A DNA stretch of 64,000 bases from Chryseobacterium indicum (lineage in GTDB: Bacteria > Bacteroidota > Bacteroidia > Flavobacteriales > Weeksellaceae): contig NZ_JACSGT010000001.1 of NCBI RefSeq assembly GCF_021504595.1, forward strand, positions 3,038,001 to 3,102,000. The letters run 5' to 3'. The translations under genes were made by a program, and so were the position numbers. Positions 1 through 8,665 of the stretch are shown piece by piece. Under the pieces are notes generated by a model. The model did no database searches. It was not told the DNA's origin and saw nothing but the letters and a program-made list of their open reading frames with translations. How positions within the stretch are numbered: position 1 is the first letter of the stretch; the number at the start of each line of letters is the position of its first letter.

Positions 1-1122
1 TTGTATCAATATTTGGAATATGAACCTTTGCAGCATGATCCAAGATATAAAAATATTACTGCCAGAATGATTCTTAGCCATACTTCTGGAATTGAAAATT
101 GGAGTTGGAACAATAAGAAAGACGTTTTGGAAATTGTAAGCAATCCGGGAGAGCAGTTTGTATATTCCGGAGAGGGATTTCAGTATTTGGCTAAAGTAAT
201 TGAGAAAATACTGAAGGAGCCTTATGAAAGCTATGTGAAACGAATGGTTATTACTCCATTTGAATTAAAAAATACATACTTAAAGTACAGAAAAGCAAAA
301 TCTTCTCTAAAGGAATCACCATCAGATTATGCGATAGGGTATACACAAATGAGAGATGAAGTTGAAAAATGGAAAAACTATGAAACCGTGCCGGCTTCAG
401 GAGCTCATACAACAGGAAAAGATTACGCCAGATTTATCATTTCAATGTTCGATAAGAAGAATCTTTCAAATGAAAGAATACAGGATATGATAAAGCCCAT
501 AAAAGTATTGGGTGATGATGAATCAACAGGATACATGGGAGAAGGTTTTTTTACAATTCCAAGTAAGAAAGATACGGTGGTTTCATTTAGTGGTAATAAT
601 GATGGTTTCAGATCAGAGTTGTTTTATTCTGTGAGCCATGGGAGAGGATTTGTATTTTTCACTAATAGCGACCAAGGTAAGCTAATTACAAAAGAAATTA
701 ATGAAATGACTTGTCACTTTAATGTTGAATTTTTATTTCAGGATAATTTTTTCAAATATTATCCAAGCAGTTCCATAAGTCTTCAAAAAATTTACAGAGA
801 TAAAGGGATTAAAGGATTGGAAAAAGGTATTGAAGACTTTAAAAAAGAAGGGAAACTGGATGAAAATACCCTAAATGAACTGGCAGAAATTTATAAAGAA
901 AAAGAACCAGATCTTCCATTGAAGTTATTGAATAACAATATTTCTGTTTTTCCTAAATCAGCAAATTCATATGGATTATTGGGGCGTATTTATATGGATA
1001 AAAAACAATATAAAGAAGCACTTTCCAACTTTACAAAAGCTAAAGAGTTAGGATTCGGATTATGGAATCTTGATGATGATATAAAGAATTGTGAAGAAAA
1101 CGTATACAAAAAAACTTTTTAA
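1..1122 (+). CDS. Serine hydrolase of the beta-lactamase (class C/S12) family with C-terminal TPR, 5' partial
   Basis: The window opens inside this gene, so the true start and the catalytic Ser-x-x-Lys motif lie upstream. The visible part fits the penicillin-binding/class C beta-lactamase fold: an LSHTSG stretch near residue 27, a YSG tyrosine motif near residue 56 (YxN position), and a GNNDGF segment where the third active-site motif is expected. Residues about 290-365 look like one or two TPR units. It ends 24 bases before the oxygenase gene on the same strand, so it probably belongs to the peptide operon. Such enzymes can be peptidases, esterases or deacylases, so a role in maturing the product or in self-protection is inference. 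Without the N-terminus I cannot say that it is catalytically complete. Confidence 0.8.
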   Translation: MYQYLEYEPLQHDPRYKNITARMILSHTSGIENWSWNNKKDVLEIVSNPGEQFVYSGEGFQYLAKVIEKILKEPYESYVKRMVITPFELKNTYLKYRKAKSSLKESPSDYAIGYTQMRDEVEKWKNYETVPASGAHTTGKDYARFIISMFDKKNLSNERIQDMIKPIKVLGDDESTGYMGEGFFTIPSKKDTVVSFSGNNDGFRSELFYSVSHGRGFVFFTNSDQGKLITKEINEMTCHFNVEFLFQDNFFKYYPSSSISLQKIYRDKGIKGLEKGIEDFKKEGKLDENTLNELAEIYKEKEPDLPLKLLNNNISVFPKSANSYGLLGRIYMDKKQYKEALSNFTKAKELGFGLWNLDDDIKNCEENVYKKTF

Positions 1123-1146
1123 ATACTAATCTAAAATATATTAAAA

Positions 1147-2094
1147 ATGAATAACCCAGTAATAGTAAATACACCGTTTATTATTGATCTTAATGAAATA
1201 AGCCCAAATGATTTTGTTGATTATTATTTGAGAAATAAAGAAAGTTTTGAAAACGATATTTTGAAACAGGGTGCCATAAAATTTAAAGGGATAGATATTG
1301 ATTCTCTTGAGACCTTTCAGCACATTGTAGATTCTATATCACAAAAATTTTTAAATTATATAGACGGAAACTCTCCACGAACTAAACTGACAGATCACGT
1401 ATATACATCCACAGAATATGATCAAACTCAGAAGATTACAATGCATAATGAGCTTTCATATTCAGCAAAATGGCCTAATAAATTATTCTTTAGCTGTTTA
1501 CAGGTTCCTGAAACAGGAGGGGAAACCCTTCTGGCCGACAGCAGAGAAATACTTAATGCAATGCCGGAAGAGATAAAATCAGAAGTTGAAGCCAAGGGAA
1601 TTATTTACATAAGAAACTTACATGGTGGAGATTTCGGCTTCGGAACATCATGGATAGATACTTTTGAAACAAATGACAAAAATAAAGTTGAAGAATATTG
1701 CAATGCATACAATATCAAATTTCAATGGACGGAGAACAATAGCCTGAGATTAGAACAGTTCAGTAAAGGAATTATAGAACACAGAATTACAGGTGAGAAA
1801 CTATGGTTCAATCAGATTGATCAGTTTCACCCCTGTCATTTAGGAGAAGATCTTTTCGAGTCTATGAAACTTCTTTATGATTCTCCGGAAAACTTTCCGC
1901 ATTATGTAAAATTTGGAGATGGCTCTGAAATAAGTGAAGCCATGGTAAAAGAAATCATTAAGACTATTGAAATGGTGACCGTTTTTCCGGAATGGTCTAA
2001 AAATGAACTTCTTATAATAGATAATGAGCTTGTAACTCACGGAAGAAATTCTTTTACAGGTAACAGACGTGTTATCGTAGCGATGTCAGAATAA
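1147..2094 (+). CDS. TauD/TfdA-like Fe(II)/2-oxoglutarate oxygenase (SyrP-like)
   Basis: A 315-residue protein of the TauD clavaminate-synthase-like fold. The metal site reads His100-x-Glu102 and His298, with Arg307/308 placed to bind 2-oxoglutarate; HxE in place of HxD occurs in this family. The WFNQ segment near 220 and the PETGGET segment near 121 are typical of the SyrP-type subgroup that hydroxylates amino acids, often carrier-bound, for nonribosomal peptides. It lies 24 bases after the hydrolase and 15 before the racemase gene, so it is co-transcribed. I infer beta-hydroxylation of an amino acid residue of the product; the sequence does not show which residue. Family assignment is firm, substrate is not. 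Confidence 0.85.
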   Translation: MNNPVIVNTPFIIDLNEISPNDFVDYYLRNKESFENDILKQGAIKFKGIDIDSLETFQHIVDSISQKFLNYIDGNSPRTKLTDHVYTSTEYDQTQKITMHNELSYSAKWPNKLFFSCLQVPETGGETLLADSREILNAMPEEIKSEVEAKGIIYIRNLHGGDFGFGTSWIDTFETNDKNKVEEYCNAYNIKFQWTENNSLRLEQFSKGIIEHRITGEKLWFNQIDQFHPCHLGEDLFESMKLLYDSPENFPHYVKFGDGSEISEAMVKEIIKTIEMVTVFPEWSKNELLIIDNELVTHGRNSFTGNRRVIVAMSE

Positions 2095-2109
2095 AAAATA
2101 AATTGAACA

Positions 2110-2901
2110 ATGGACATGACAATACATAATGATAATATTATCGGCATCGTTGGCGGAATGGGTCCGAAAGCAGGTCTCAATTTATTCGATAAGATTTTAA
2201 AATATACAGATGCTAAAACGGATCAAGATCATATTTCAGTTATTCTTGCATCATTACCCAAATATATTATCGACAGAACGAAGTTCCTGAAAGGAGAAAC
2301 AGATATTAATCCCGCACTTAATATTGTAAAAATCATCAGGAAGCTCGAAAACTCCGGAGCTAATATTATAGGATTAGCATGTAACACATCTTATGCTCCT
2401 GAAATATATAATGCCATTATACAAGAGCTCAGCGCAATAAAAAGCCGGATAAAACTTATCCATATGCCCGTAGAAACATGTAGATATCTAAAAGAGAACT
2501 ATCCCGATTTTTCAAAAATAGGATTAATGACCACAAACGGAACTTATAAATCTGGTCTTTATAAAGAACTGCTTGAAAACTCAGGATATGATGTGATTAT
2601 TCCGGATCATGAATTTCAGGATAATGTTATTCACCGCCTAATTTATGACAAGGAAATGGGTATTAAAGCTTATCCTGATACTAAAAGGCAAGAACAGAAT
2701 AAATTATTGGCTCATGCTATGGAATTTTTTAAGAAGCATAAAGCAGAAGCGATTATTATCGGATGTACAGAACTTTCAATTTTAATGAACGAGCAGTATA
2801 TGGAAAACATCTTAATTGTTGATCCTTCGGAAATTCTTGCGATGAAACTTATAAAAGAAGCTCGGAAATGTGAAGCTGAAAAGCAGAAAATTATTTCCTA
2901 A
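2110..2901 (+). CDS. Aspartate/glutamate racemase family protein
   Basis: A 263-residue cofactor-independent racemase of the Asp/Glu racemase superfamily. The N-terminal VGGMGP motif (residues 14-19) and the two catalytic cysteines expected of the two-base mechanism are visible: Cys91 in ACNTS and Cys219 in GCTEL. Length is normal for the family. It follows the oxygenase by 15 bases. No epimerization domain is visible in the NRPS proteins downstream, so this enzyme may supply a D-amino acid to the assembly line; that link is inference. Aspartate, glutamate or another amino acid could be the substrate. I chose the first Met (MDMT); the second Met, two codons later, is equally possible. Confidence 0.85.
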   Translation: MDMTIHNDNIIGIVGGMGPKAGLNLFDKILKYTDAKTDQDHISVILASLPKYIIDRTKFLKGETDINPALNIVKIIRKLENSGANIIGLACNTSYAPEIYNAIIQELSAIKSRIKLIHMPVETCRYLKENYPDFSKIGLMTTNGTYKSGLYKELLENSGYDVIIPDHEFQDNVIHRLIYDKEMGIKAYPDTKRQEQNKLLAHAMEFFKKHKAEAIIIGCTELSILMNEQYMENILIVDPSEILAMKLIKEARKCEAEKQKIIS

Positions 2902-2943
2902 AAATAATCCACATAAAAAAGTAATAAACAATATCATAAATAT

Positions 2944-5900
2944 ATGATGAAGAAATTTTTACAACAATTAATTTTAGTTTTTTCTATAATTATTATTCAT
3001 TTTTTCCACTCTCAGGTTAAAAATAAAGAGTCTGTAAGTGATTTTACAGATAAAGAAATTACAAAATTAATGCAAGAAGGAGATATTCCTGGGCTTAGTT
3101 TGGTCTTTATAAAAGACGGAAAACAGGTTATTAAAAATTATGGTTACGCAAATATAGAAAAACAGCAAAAAGTAGATAACAATACATTGTTCGAACTGGC
3201 TTCCTGCAGTAAAGCTTTTACAGGACTTGCTGTACAGACCTTTATAACCGAAAATAAGATCAATCCGAATAGTTACGTTTCAGATTATTTACCATGGTTT
3301 AAAGTATATTATAAAAATAAACCGGTCAACATAACCCTGAAACAATTAATGCATCATACTTCAGGAATTCCATGGCAGAGTATTTCAAGAATTCCAGAAA
3401 GCAGTAGTAAGGATGCGTTAGAAAAAACGGTGAGGAATGTTGTCGGTATTTCGCTTGATAATGCACCCGGTAAAGAATTCGAATATGCAACCATCAATTA
3501 TGATATTCTTGCTTTAATTATTCAGCAGAAAAGCGGAATTGCTTTTGAGGATTATATGAGGCAAAACATATTCAGACCATTGGGACTTACCAATACATTC
3601 ATAGGTAGTATTTCTCCTGAAAATAAAAATATGGCAGAAGGTTATAAGATTGGATATTTCGAAGCAAGACCGTATTCAGCACCGGCTTTTAGAGGTAATA
3701 ATGCCGCCGGATATGTAATTCAGAATGGTACTGATATGGCAAAGTGGCTTCAGTTTCAGCTCGGGATTGCACCATCAAGTCTTTCTTATGCTGCTAAAAA
3801 AACTCAACTTAGAGATGAAACAGTAGCTCCTCATGGCCTTTATTCCTATGCTACAGGATGGGAAGTCTCATTAAGTGGAAACGGCGAGCTGTCTCATTCG
3901 GGGCTAAATCCGAATTTTACATCATTTGTTTCATTAAATCCCGAAAAAAAGATAGCTGTGGCGGTTTTAGCAAATTCCAACAGTAATTATACAAATGTTA
4001 TCGGAGATAAATTGATGAAAATACTGTCAGCAGAAACTCTTAAAAAAGAATATAATCCCGGGGATGGTAATGATAAGCTTTATTCGATAATTTCTTTTGT
4101 TATGGGAATTTTTGTAATTGCTGCTTTGTTTCATCTCGCTATTCTTATCTATGAGATCATCAGAAAGGAAAGAAGTTTTGAAAAAATAACCTTGAGTAAA
4201 TTAAGAAATATTATATATTCTGTTCTATTCATCAGTCTGTTAGGATTGGGGATTTATCTTCTTCCTGCTACAATGGGAGGATTTAGCTGGAAATCTGCAG
4301 CAATCTGGATGCCGGTAAGTTTTAACGTAATGATTGCCTTATTTAGTTTAGCAATTGCATTAAGCTATCTTGCCTATTTTGCATCAATATTTTTTCCCGG
4401 AAACAGCTCTTTTAGACAAAAGCTTCCGAAGGTGATCTTAATCAGTATTTTTTCCGGATTATCCAATATGGCTGTAGTTATTATTATTACTTCGTCTATT
4501 GGCGGGGTGATAGAATTAAAATATCTGGCATTTTATTATTTTCTTACGCTTACAACATATATTGTTGGACGTAAGTATGTACAGCGAACTTTGATTTATT
4601 TCACCAGAGATCTTATTTATGCAAAAAGAATAAATCTCATTGAAAAAATATTATCAACTACCTATCAAAAGTTCGAAAAAATTAATAGAGGAAGAATTTA
4701 TTCAACCCTTAATGATGATGTAGGTACAATTGGTAACTCTGCCAATATCATTGTTGGTTTCGTTACCAGTTTCATTACTGTTGCAGGTGCTTTTTTATAT
4801 TTAGCTTCAAAAGAGTTTTTAGCAACAATGCTTATCATCGTTCTTATTCTGAGTATTTCTGCATTATATTTTTTTATCAGCAGAAAAGCGGAAGCTTATT
4901 TCGAAAAAGCAAGAGATACTCAAAACATCTTTATGGATCTTTTGAATGATCTTAGTGACGGATTCAAGGAAATAAGCCTGCAATACAGAAAGAAAATTGC
5001 ATTTAAAGAAGATATCACAGATACAGTAAAAGATTATACCAATAATACAACTACGGCTCATGTTAAATTTATTAATGGCTTTCTTGTTGGTGAAACTACT
5101 TTTATACTGATGTTGGGTGCTATTGCATTTGGAATTCCTAAGATTTTCCCTGAAATTGAAAATTCTACACTTATCAGTCTAATTGTTGTGCTGTTGTATC
5201 TGAACGGGCCTCTTGGTGCTATTTTCTCTTCCATACCAACACTTATGCAGGTGAAAATTTCATGGGAACGCATTCAGGGCTTCATTAAAGAGATTCCTGA
5301 AAGTATTGACCTGAAAAAAGTCCCTGTAACTCTTGATAAAAATACTATAGAATCTATAAAATTTGATAAAATGTCATTTAAATACAATAATGCAGATATC
5401 AAAGAGCAATTTGCTGTTTCGGGAGTAAATCTTGAAGTGAACAGAGGCGAAATTTTATTTATTATTGGAGGAAATGGTAGTGGTAAAACCACGTTGGCTA
5501 AGCTTATTCTAGGGCTGTATGAACCCATTTCCGGAAATATCTCTATAAACAATCAGCGAGTAAGTTCGTCTCAGCTGAGCGAATATTTCTCTGCGGTTTT
5601 TAGTCCGTGTCATTTATTCAGAAAACTATACAGTATAGATCTTGAGAACAGAGCTGAGGAAGTAAGCGAATATCTGAAAACTTTGGGATTAAATGAAAAG
5701 GTTGAGATCACGAATAATACATTCAGTACCATTAATCTCTCGGGCGGTCAGAGAAAAAGATTAGCATTATTGCAGTGTTATCTGGAAGATTCACCTATTT
5801 ATTTATTTGATGAATGGGCTGCGGATCAGGATCCCGAATACAGAAGATTTTTCTACAGAGAATTGCTTCCCGAAATGAAAAGACAGGGAAAGATAATAAT

Positions 5901-6015
5901 AGCCATTACGCATGATGATCATTATTTTGATATAGCAGATAAAATCTTGAAAATGAATATGGGCAAGGTAGAATATGTTTCCAATGATTATAAAGTAGAT
6001 GAAGTTTTAAACTAA
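2944..6015 (+). CDS. Serine hydrolase fused to a cyclic-peptide-type ABC exporter
   Basis: A 1023-residue fusion. Residues 1-23 form a signal anchor. Residues about 30-370 are a class C beta-lactamase-like domain with Ser87-x-x-Lys90, Tyr181 (YAT in place of YxN) and His318-Ser-Gly320. Several membrane helices follow between about 380 and 545, then a six-helix ABC permease region to about 765. The nucleotide-binding domain has a Walker A motif at 842-850 (GGNGSGKTT), signature LSGGQ at 932-936, Walker B ending LFDEW at 954-958 and His990. DEWAADQDP is typical of the SyrD/PvdE cyclic-peptide exporter family. I infer export of the peptide coupled to periplasmic trimming, comparable to prodrug-activating peptidases ClbP and XcnG. 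Whether it cuts an N-acyl group or another bond is unknown. It starts 42 bases after the racemase gene. Confidence 0.88.
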   Translation: MMKKFLQQLILVFSIIIIHFFHSQVKNKESVSDFTDKEITKLMQEGDIPGLSLVFIKDGKQVIKNYGYANIEKQQKVDNNTLFELASCSKAFTGLAVQTFITENKINPNSYVSDYLPWFKVYYKNKPVNITLKQLMHHTSGIPWQSISRIPESSSKDALEKTVRNVVGISLDNAPGKEFEYATINYDILALIIQQKSGIAFEDYMRQNIFRPLGLTNTFIGSISPENKNMAEGYKIGYFEARPYSAPAFRGNNAAGYVIQNGTDMAKWLQFQLGIAPSSLSYAAKKTQLRDETVAPHGLYSYATGWEVSLSGNGELSHSGLNPNFTSFVSLNPEKKIAVAVLANSNSNYTNVIGDKLMKILSAETLKKEYNPGDGNDKLYSIISFVMGIFVIAALFHLAILIYEIIRKERSFEKITLSKLRNIIYSVLFISLLGLGIYLLPATMGGFSWKSAAIWMPVSFNVMIALFSLAIALSYLAYFASIFFPGNSSFRQKLPKVILISIFSGLSNMAVVIIITSSIGGVIELKYLAFYYFLTLTTYIVGRKYVQRTLIYFTRDLIYAKRINLIEKILSTTYQKFEKINRGRIYSTLNDDVGTIGNSANIIVGFVTSFITVAGAFLYLASKEFLATMLIIVLILSISALYFFISRKAEAYFEKARDTQNIFMDLLNDLSDGFKEISLQYRKKIAFKEDITDTVKDYTNNTTTAHVKFINGFLVGETTFILMLGAIAFGIPKIFPEIENSTLISLIVVLLYLNGPLGAIFSSIPTLMQVKISWERIQGFIKEIPESIDLKKVPVTLDKNTIESIKFDKMSFKYNNADIKEQFAVSGVNLEVNRGEILFIIGGNGSGKTTLAKLILGLYEPISGNISINNQRVSSSQLSEYFSAVFSPCHLFRKLYSIDLENRAEEVSEYLKTLGLNEKVEITNNTFSTINLSGGQRKRLALLQCYLEDSPIYLFDEWAADQDPEYRRFFYRELLPEMKRQGKIIIAITHDDHYFDIADKILKMNMGKVEYVSNDYKVDEVLN

Positions 6016-6031
6016 CCAAAAAAATAAACTC

Positions 6032-7006
6032 ATGAAAGATCTTTTAGACAATACAGAAACACCAAAAAAATTTGACGGATTAGGAAATGATATGTTTTCA
6101 GTCATTCCCGGAATTCTTAACGCGCAAGATGCTCCTATTGTGGATGCAGGTTCTTTGGATCAGAAGACATTTTATAAAAACTGGGTTCTTCCCAACAAAG
6201 CTTGTCTTATTAAAGGGGCTGTAAAACACTGGCCGGCTATCCACAAATTCAAAGAACCTGAATATTGGTTGTCGGTGTGTGAAGATTTCGATATAACGGT
6301 TTATCCGCATATGAATTATAATATGATGGAAAGACAAAGCCAGGATTCTGAAGATATTTCATTTCATAGTGCTATCAAAAGATTATTTAGCAATGAAGAC
6401 TATATTTTAAGTATCCCTTCTGAGAAAGTGGAAGAAAATAATCATTTTTCAGAGCTGATTAAAGATACTCCGGGATTCTCTTTTCTTTCAGGGCTGATAA
6501 AACCGAGAATGTATGATCAGAGAAGATTTTTCATGTACAGAAGAGCTGCTACAGCTTGGCATTATCATAATATAGACGAAACATTGATGTGTCAGATTAG
6601 CGGAGACAAAAAAGTAGCTATACTGCCTCCGGATATTCCGGATCCAAAATATGTTAATGATTTTTTAATGAATGAACATTATCTGGAAGGCAAAAAATTA
6701 AAAGAAAATCTGGATTTAAAACCATTGATAGCATATGTTGAAGAAGGGGATGCTTTATATATCCCTCCTTATTGGTATCATACAGTAGTCCCGATGGATG
6801 GAAAGGTTGGTTTTACCTATGCATATTGCTGGAAAAGTCCTCTTTTTAAATTTGGAGAATTTTCTAATTATTTCGTCCGCAGATTATACAGAGATGGCTT
6901 CTGGCCTCTGAAAAACACATCAGTAATTATGCCTTTTTTAGGTCTTTATACAGGGCTTTTATACACAGTCACAAAAATAAAAAGATTATTTATACGGGCA
7001 GCTTGA
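6032..7006 (+). CDS. Cupin_8/JmjC-like oxygenase
   Basis: A 324-residue protein of the cupin_8 (JmjC-like) family. The double-stranded beta-helix carries WHYHN (His177, His179), a GDKKVAILPP strand (191-200) and a second metal-ligand segment ending in YWYH (His250). Canonical members have His-x-Asp at the first site; here it reads His-x-His, so the acidic iron ligand seems to be replaced. It lies 16 bases after the exporter gene and inside the peptide operon, which suggests a second tailoring oxygenase acting on the peptide or on a carrier-bound residue. The C-terminal 60 residues are basic and partly hydrophobic. Substrate and even activity remain open given the altered site. Confidence 0.75.
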   Translation: MKDLLDNTETPKKFDGLGNDMFSVIPGILNAQDAPIVDAGSLDQKTFYKNWVLPNKACLIKGAVKHWPAIHKFKEPEYWLSVCEDFDITVYPHMNYNMMERQSQDSEDISFHSAIKRLFSNEDYILSIPSEKVEENNHFSELIKDTPGFSFLSGLIKPRMYDQRRFFMYRRAATAWHYHNIDETLMCQISGDKKVAILPPDIPDPKYVNDFLMNEHYLEGKKLKENLDLKPLIAYVEEGDALYIPPYWYHTVVPMDGKVGFTYAYCWKSPLFKFGEFSNYFVRRLYRDGFWPLKNTSVIMPFLGLYTGLLYTVTKIKRLFIRAA

Positions 7007-7035
7007 TAATAAGCCTGAATTTAACATTAAATGCT

Positions 7036-8664
7036 ATGGAAGAATTACTATTAAAATTATATGAAAAAAATATCCAGGTAAGTGTAGATAATAACTACAA
7101 ACTGAATTTAAAAATTAATGGGAATAATGATATTAAGGATATTATAGAAGAAGTTAAAATAAATAAGCAACTGCTTATCGATTATATCCACTCTATCAAT
7201 GCCAAGAAGAGCGATACCAGCAATAGCTCAGATATACTTAAAGAAACCCTTTCACAGATAAAGCTGCAGGAAACTTATGACGCAACGCCTCAGCAGAAAA
7301 GCGAGTTTTTAAGACGTTTTTTTACAAAAAAATATGCTTTTAATATAGTTTTTACAGTTCAATTGCCTGGGAGTGATAATGAAATAATCAGAAAAGTAAT
7401 TTATAAGCTGATTGAAAGACATGAAATCCTACGGACAACATTTCTGATAAAAGATAAAGAAATTAGGCAGAAAGTACATCCTGAAATATCTGATGATTTT
7501 GAAATTGAATATATAAATCTTACACAATCGGATAACAAAGACGAAATATTATTCGAAGAATTTCAGGATCTGAAATCTAATGTATTCGATTTTGAAAACG
7601 GACCTATTATCGCAGTGAAAATAATTGAATATAATGCAGATAATAAAGGTGTTATTTTTTCAATGCATCATCTTATTTCTGATATTGTTTCGGCAGATAT
7701 TATAAAAAAAGAAATTAGCCTTCTTTATAATTATTTTACCAAAAAAGATCAGCAGCATTTACCGGAACTAAAGTTTCAGTCTAAAGAATACGCATCTTGG
7801 GTATACAATTATATAAAAAGTCCTTCAGGAAAAAATAAAATAAACAGATATAAGGAAAAAATATTAAATAGTTTAAAACAAGACTCAGCCATTAATAGCA
7901 ATCATAAAGACAGTTACACTACTAAGCTGGAAAAAGAACTGAACATTGCGTTGGGAAAAAAAGACAGAAAGGATCTTCCGGATGTTTTTGGTGATATCTA
8001 TAACATCTATCCGGATCCGGGAGCATTTTATCAGAATTTTATAGAAGAAGGCAGGGTAAAAAAACTTAATAAACTGGCAACTATTTATCAATCAAGTATA
8101 TTTAATATGTTGATAGCTATTTTTGCTATTACTTTTTATAACAAAAATAAAAACAAAAGTGTAAGAATCGCTACTCTGCATTCCGGTAGGTTACTGCAGG
8201 AATTCGAAAATATAATTGGGTGGTTTGCCTCAGAAATAATTTTGTGTTTATCTGTAAAAGAAGATCTCAGTATAAGAAAGTTTTTAGAAAATATTTCTGA
8301 TACGCTTTTAGAAACTTCACAATATTCATTCTATCCATATGAAAAAATAATGCATGATCTTGACCTTAATCTTGATACTCTGGCTCCGATATTTATCAAT
8401 TATCAGGTTCAGAATGAGCGTTACAATATGGAAATTGCTCCTTTGCACCGCAGCAGCGGATTCGGATACTTTGTATTCGGCTGTGATTTTATACAATATG
8501 ATAATTGTATCAAAATGATGATAAACTATAATATCAATCACTTTTCGGGTACAGAAGTTCAGCAGTTGGTAGAAGATTGTAATTTATTAATAGATCAATT
8601 AGTTGCACAACCCGAAATCCTTATTAACGACCTATTCGTAGAACATACCACAAACTTAGTATAA
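7036..8664 (+). CDS. Free-standing NRPS condensation-domain protein with TubC-like docking domain
   Basis: About 542 residues from the ATG at 7036. A TTG at 7003 would also open this frame, but the ATG places the docking-domain start MEELLLKL exactly at the N-terminus, as in the NRPS proteins downstream. Residues 1-50 resemble a TubC N-terminal docking domain. Residues about 75-535 are a condensation domain with RHEILRTTF (core C2) and a C3 motif HHLISDI: the catalytic His212 and Asp216 are present, but the usual Gly after Asp is Ile. There is no A or T domain. It may load a starter acyl group, add a residue in trans, or join the peptide to another carrier; I cannot choose. Its docking domain resembles that of the first NRPS protein more than those of the other two. 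Confidence 0.85.
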   Translation: MEELLLKLYEKNIQVSVDNNYKLNLKINGNNDIKDIIEEVKINKQLLIDYIHSINAKKSDTSNSSDILKETLSQIKLQETYDATPQQKSEFLRRFFTKKYAFNIVFTVQLPGSDNEIIRKVIYKLIERHEILRTTFLIKDKEIRQKVHPEISDDFEIEYINLTQSDNKDEILFEEFQDLKSNVFDFENGPIIAVKIIEYNADNKGVIFSMHHLISDIVSADIIKKEISLLYNYFTKKDQQHLPELKFQSKEYASWVYNYIKSPSGKNKINRYKEKILNSLKQDSAINSNHKDSYTTKLEKELNIALGKKDRKDLPDVFGDIYNIYPDPGAFYQNFIEEGRVKKLNKLATIYQSSIFNMLIAIFAITFYNKNKNKSVRIATLHSGRLLQEFENIIGWFASEIILCLSVKEDLSIRKFLENISDTLLETSQYSFYPYEKIMHDLDLNLDTLAPIFINYQVQNERYNMEIAPLHRSSGFGYFVFGCDFIQYDNCIKMMINYNINHFSGTEVQQLVEDCNLLIDQLVAQPEILINDLFVEHTTNLV

Positions 8665-8665
8665 T

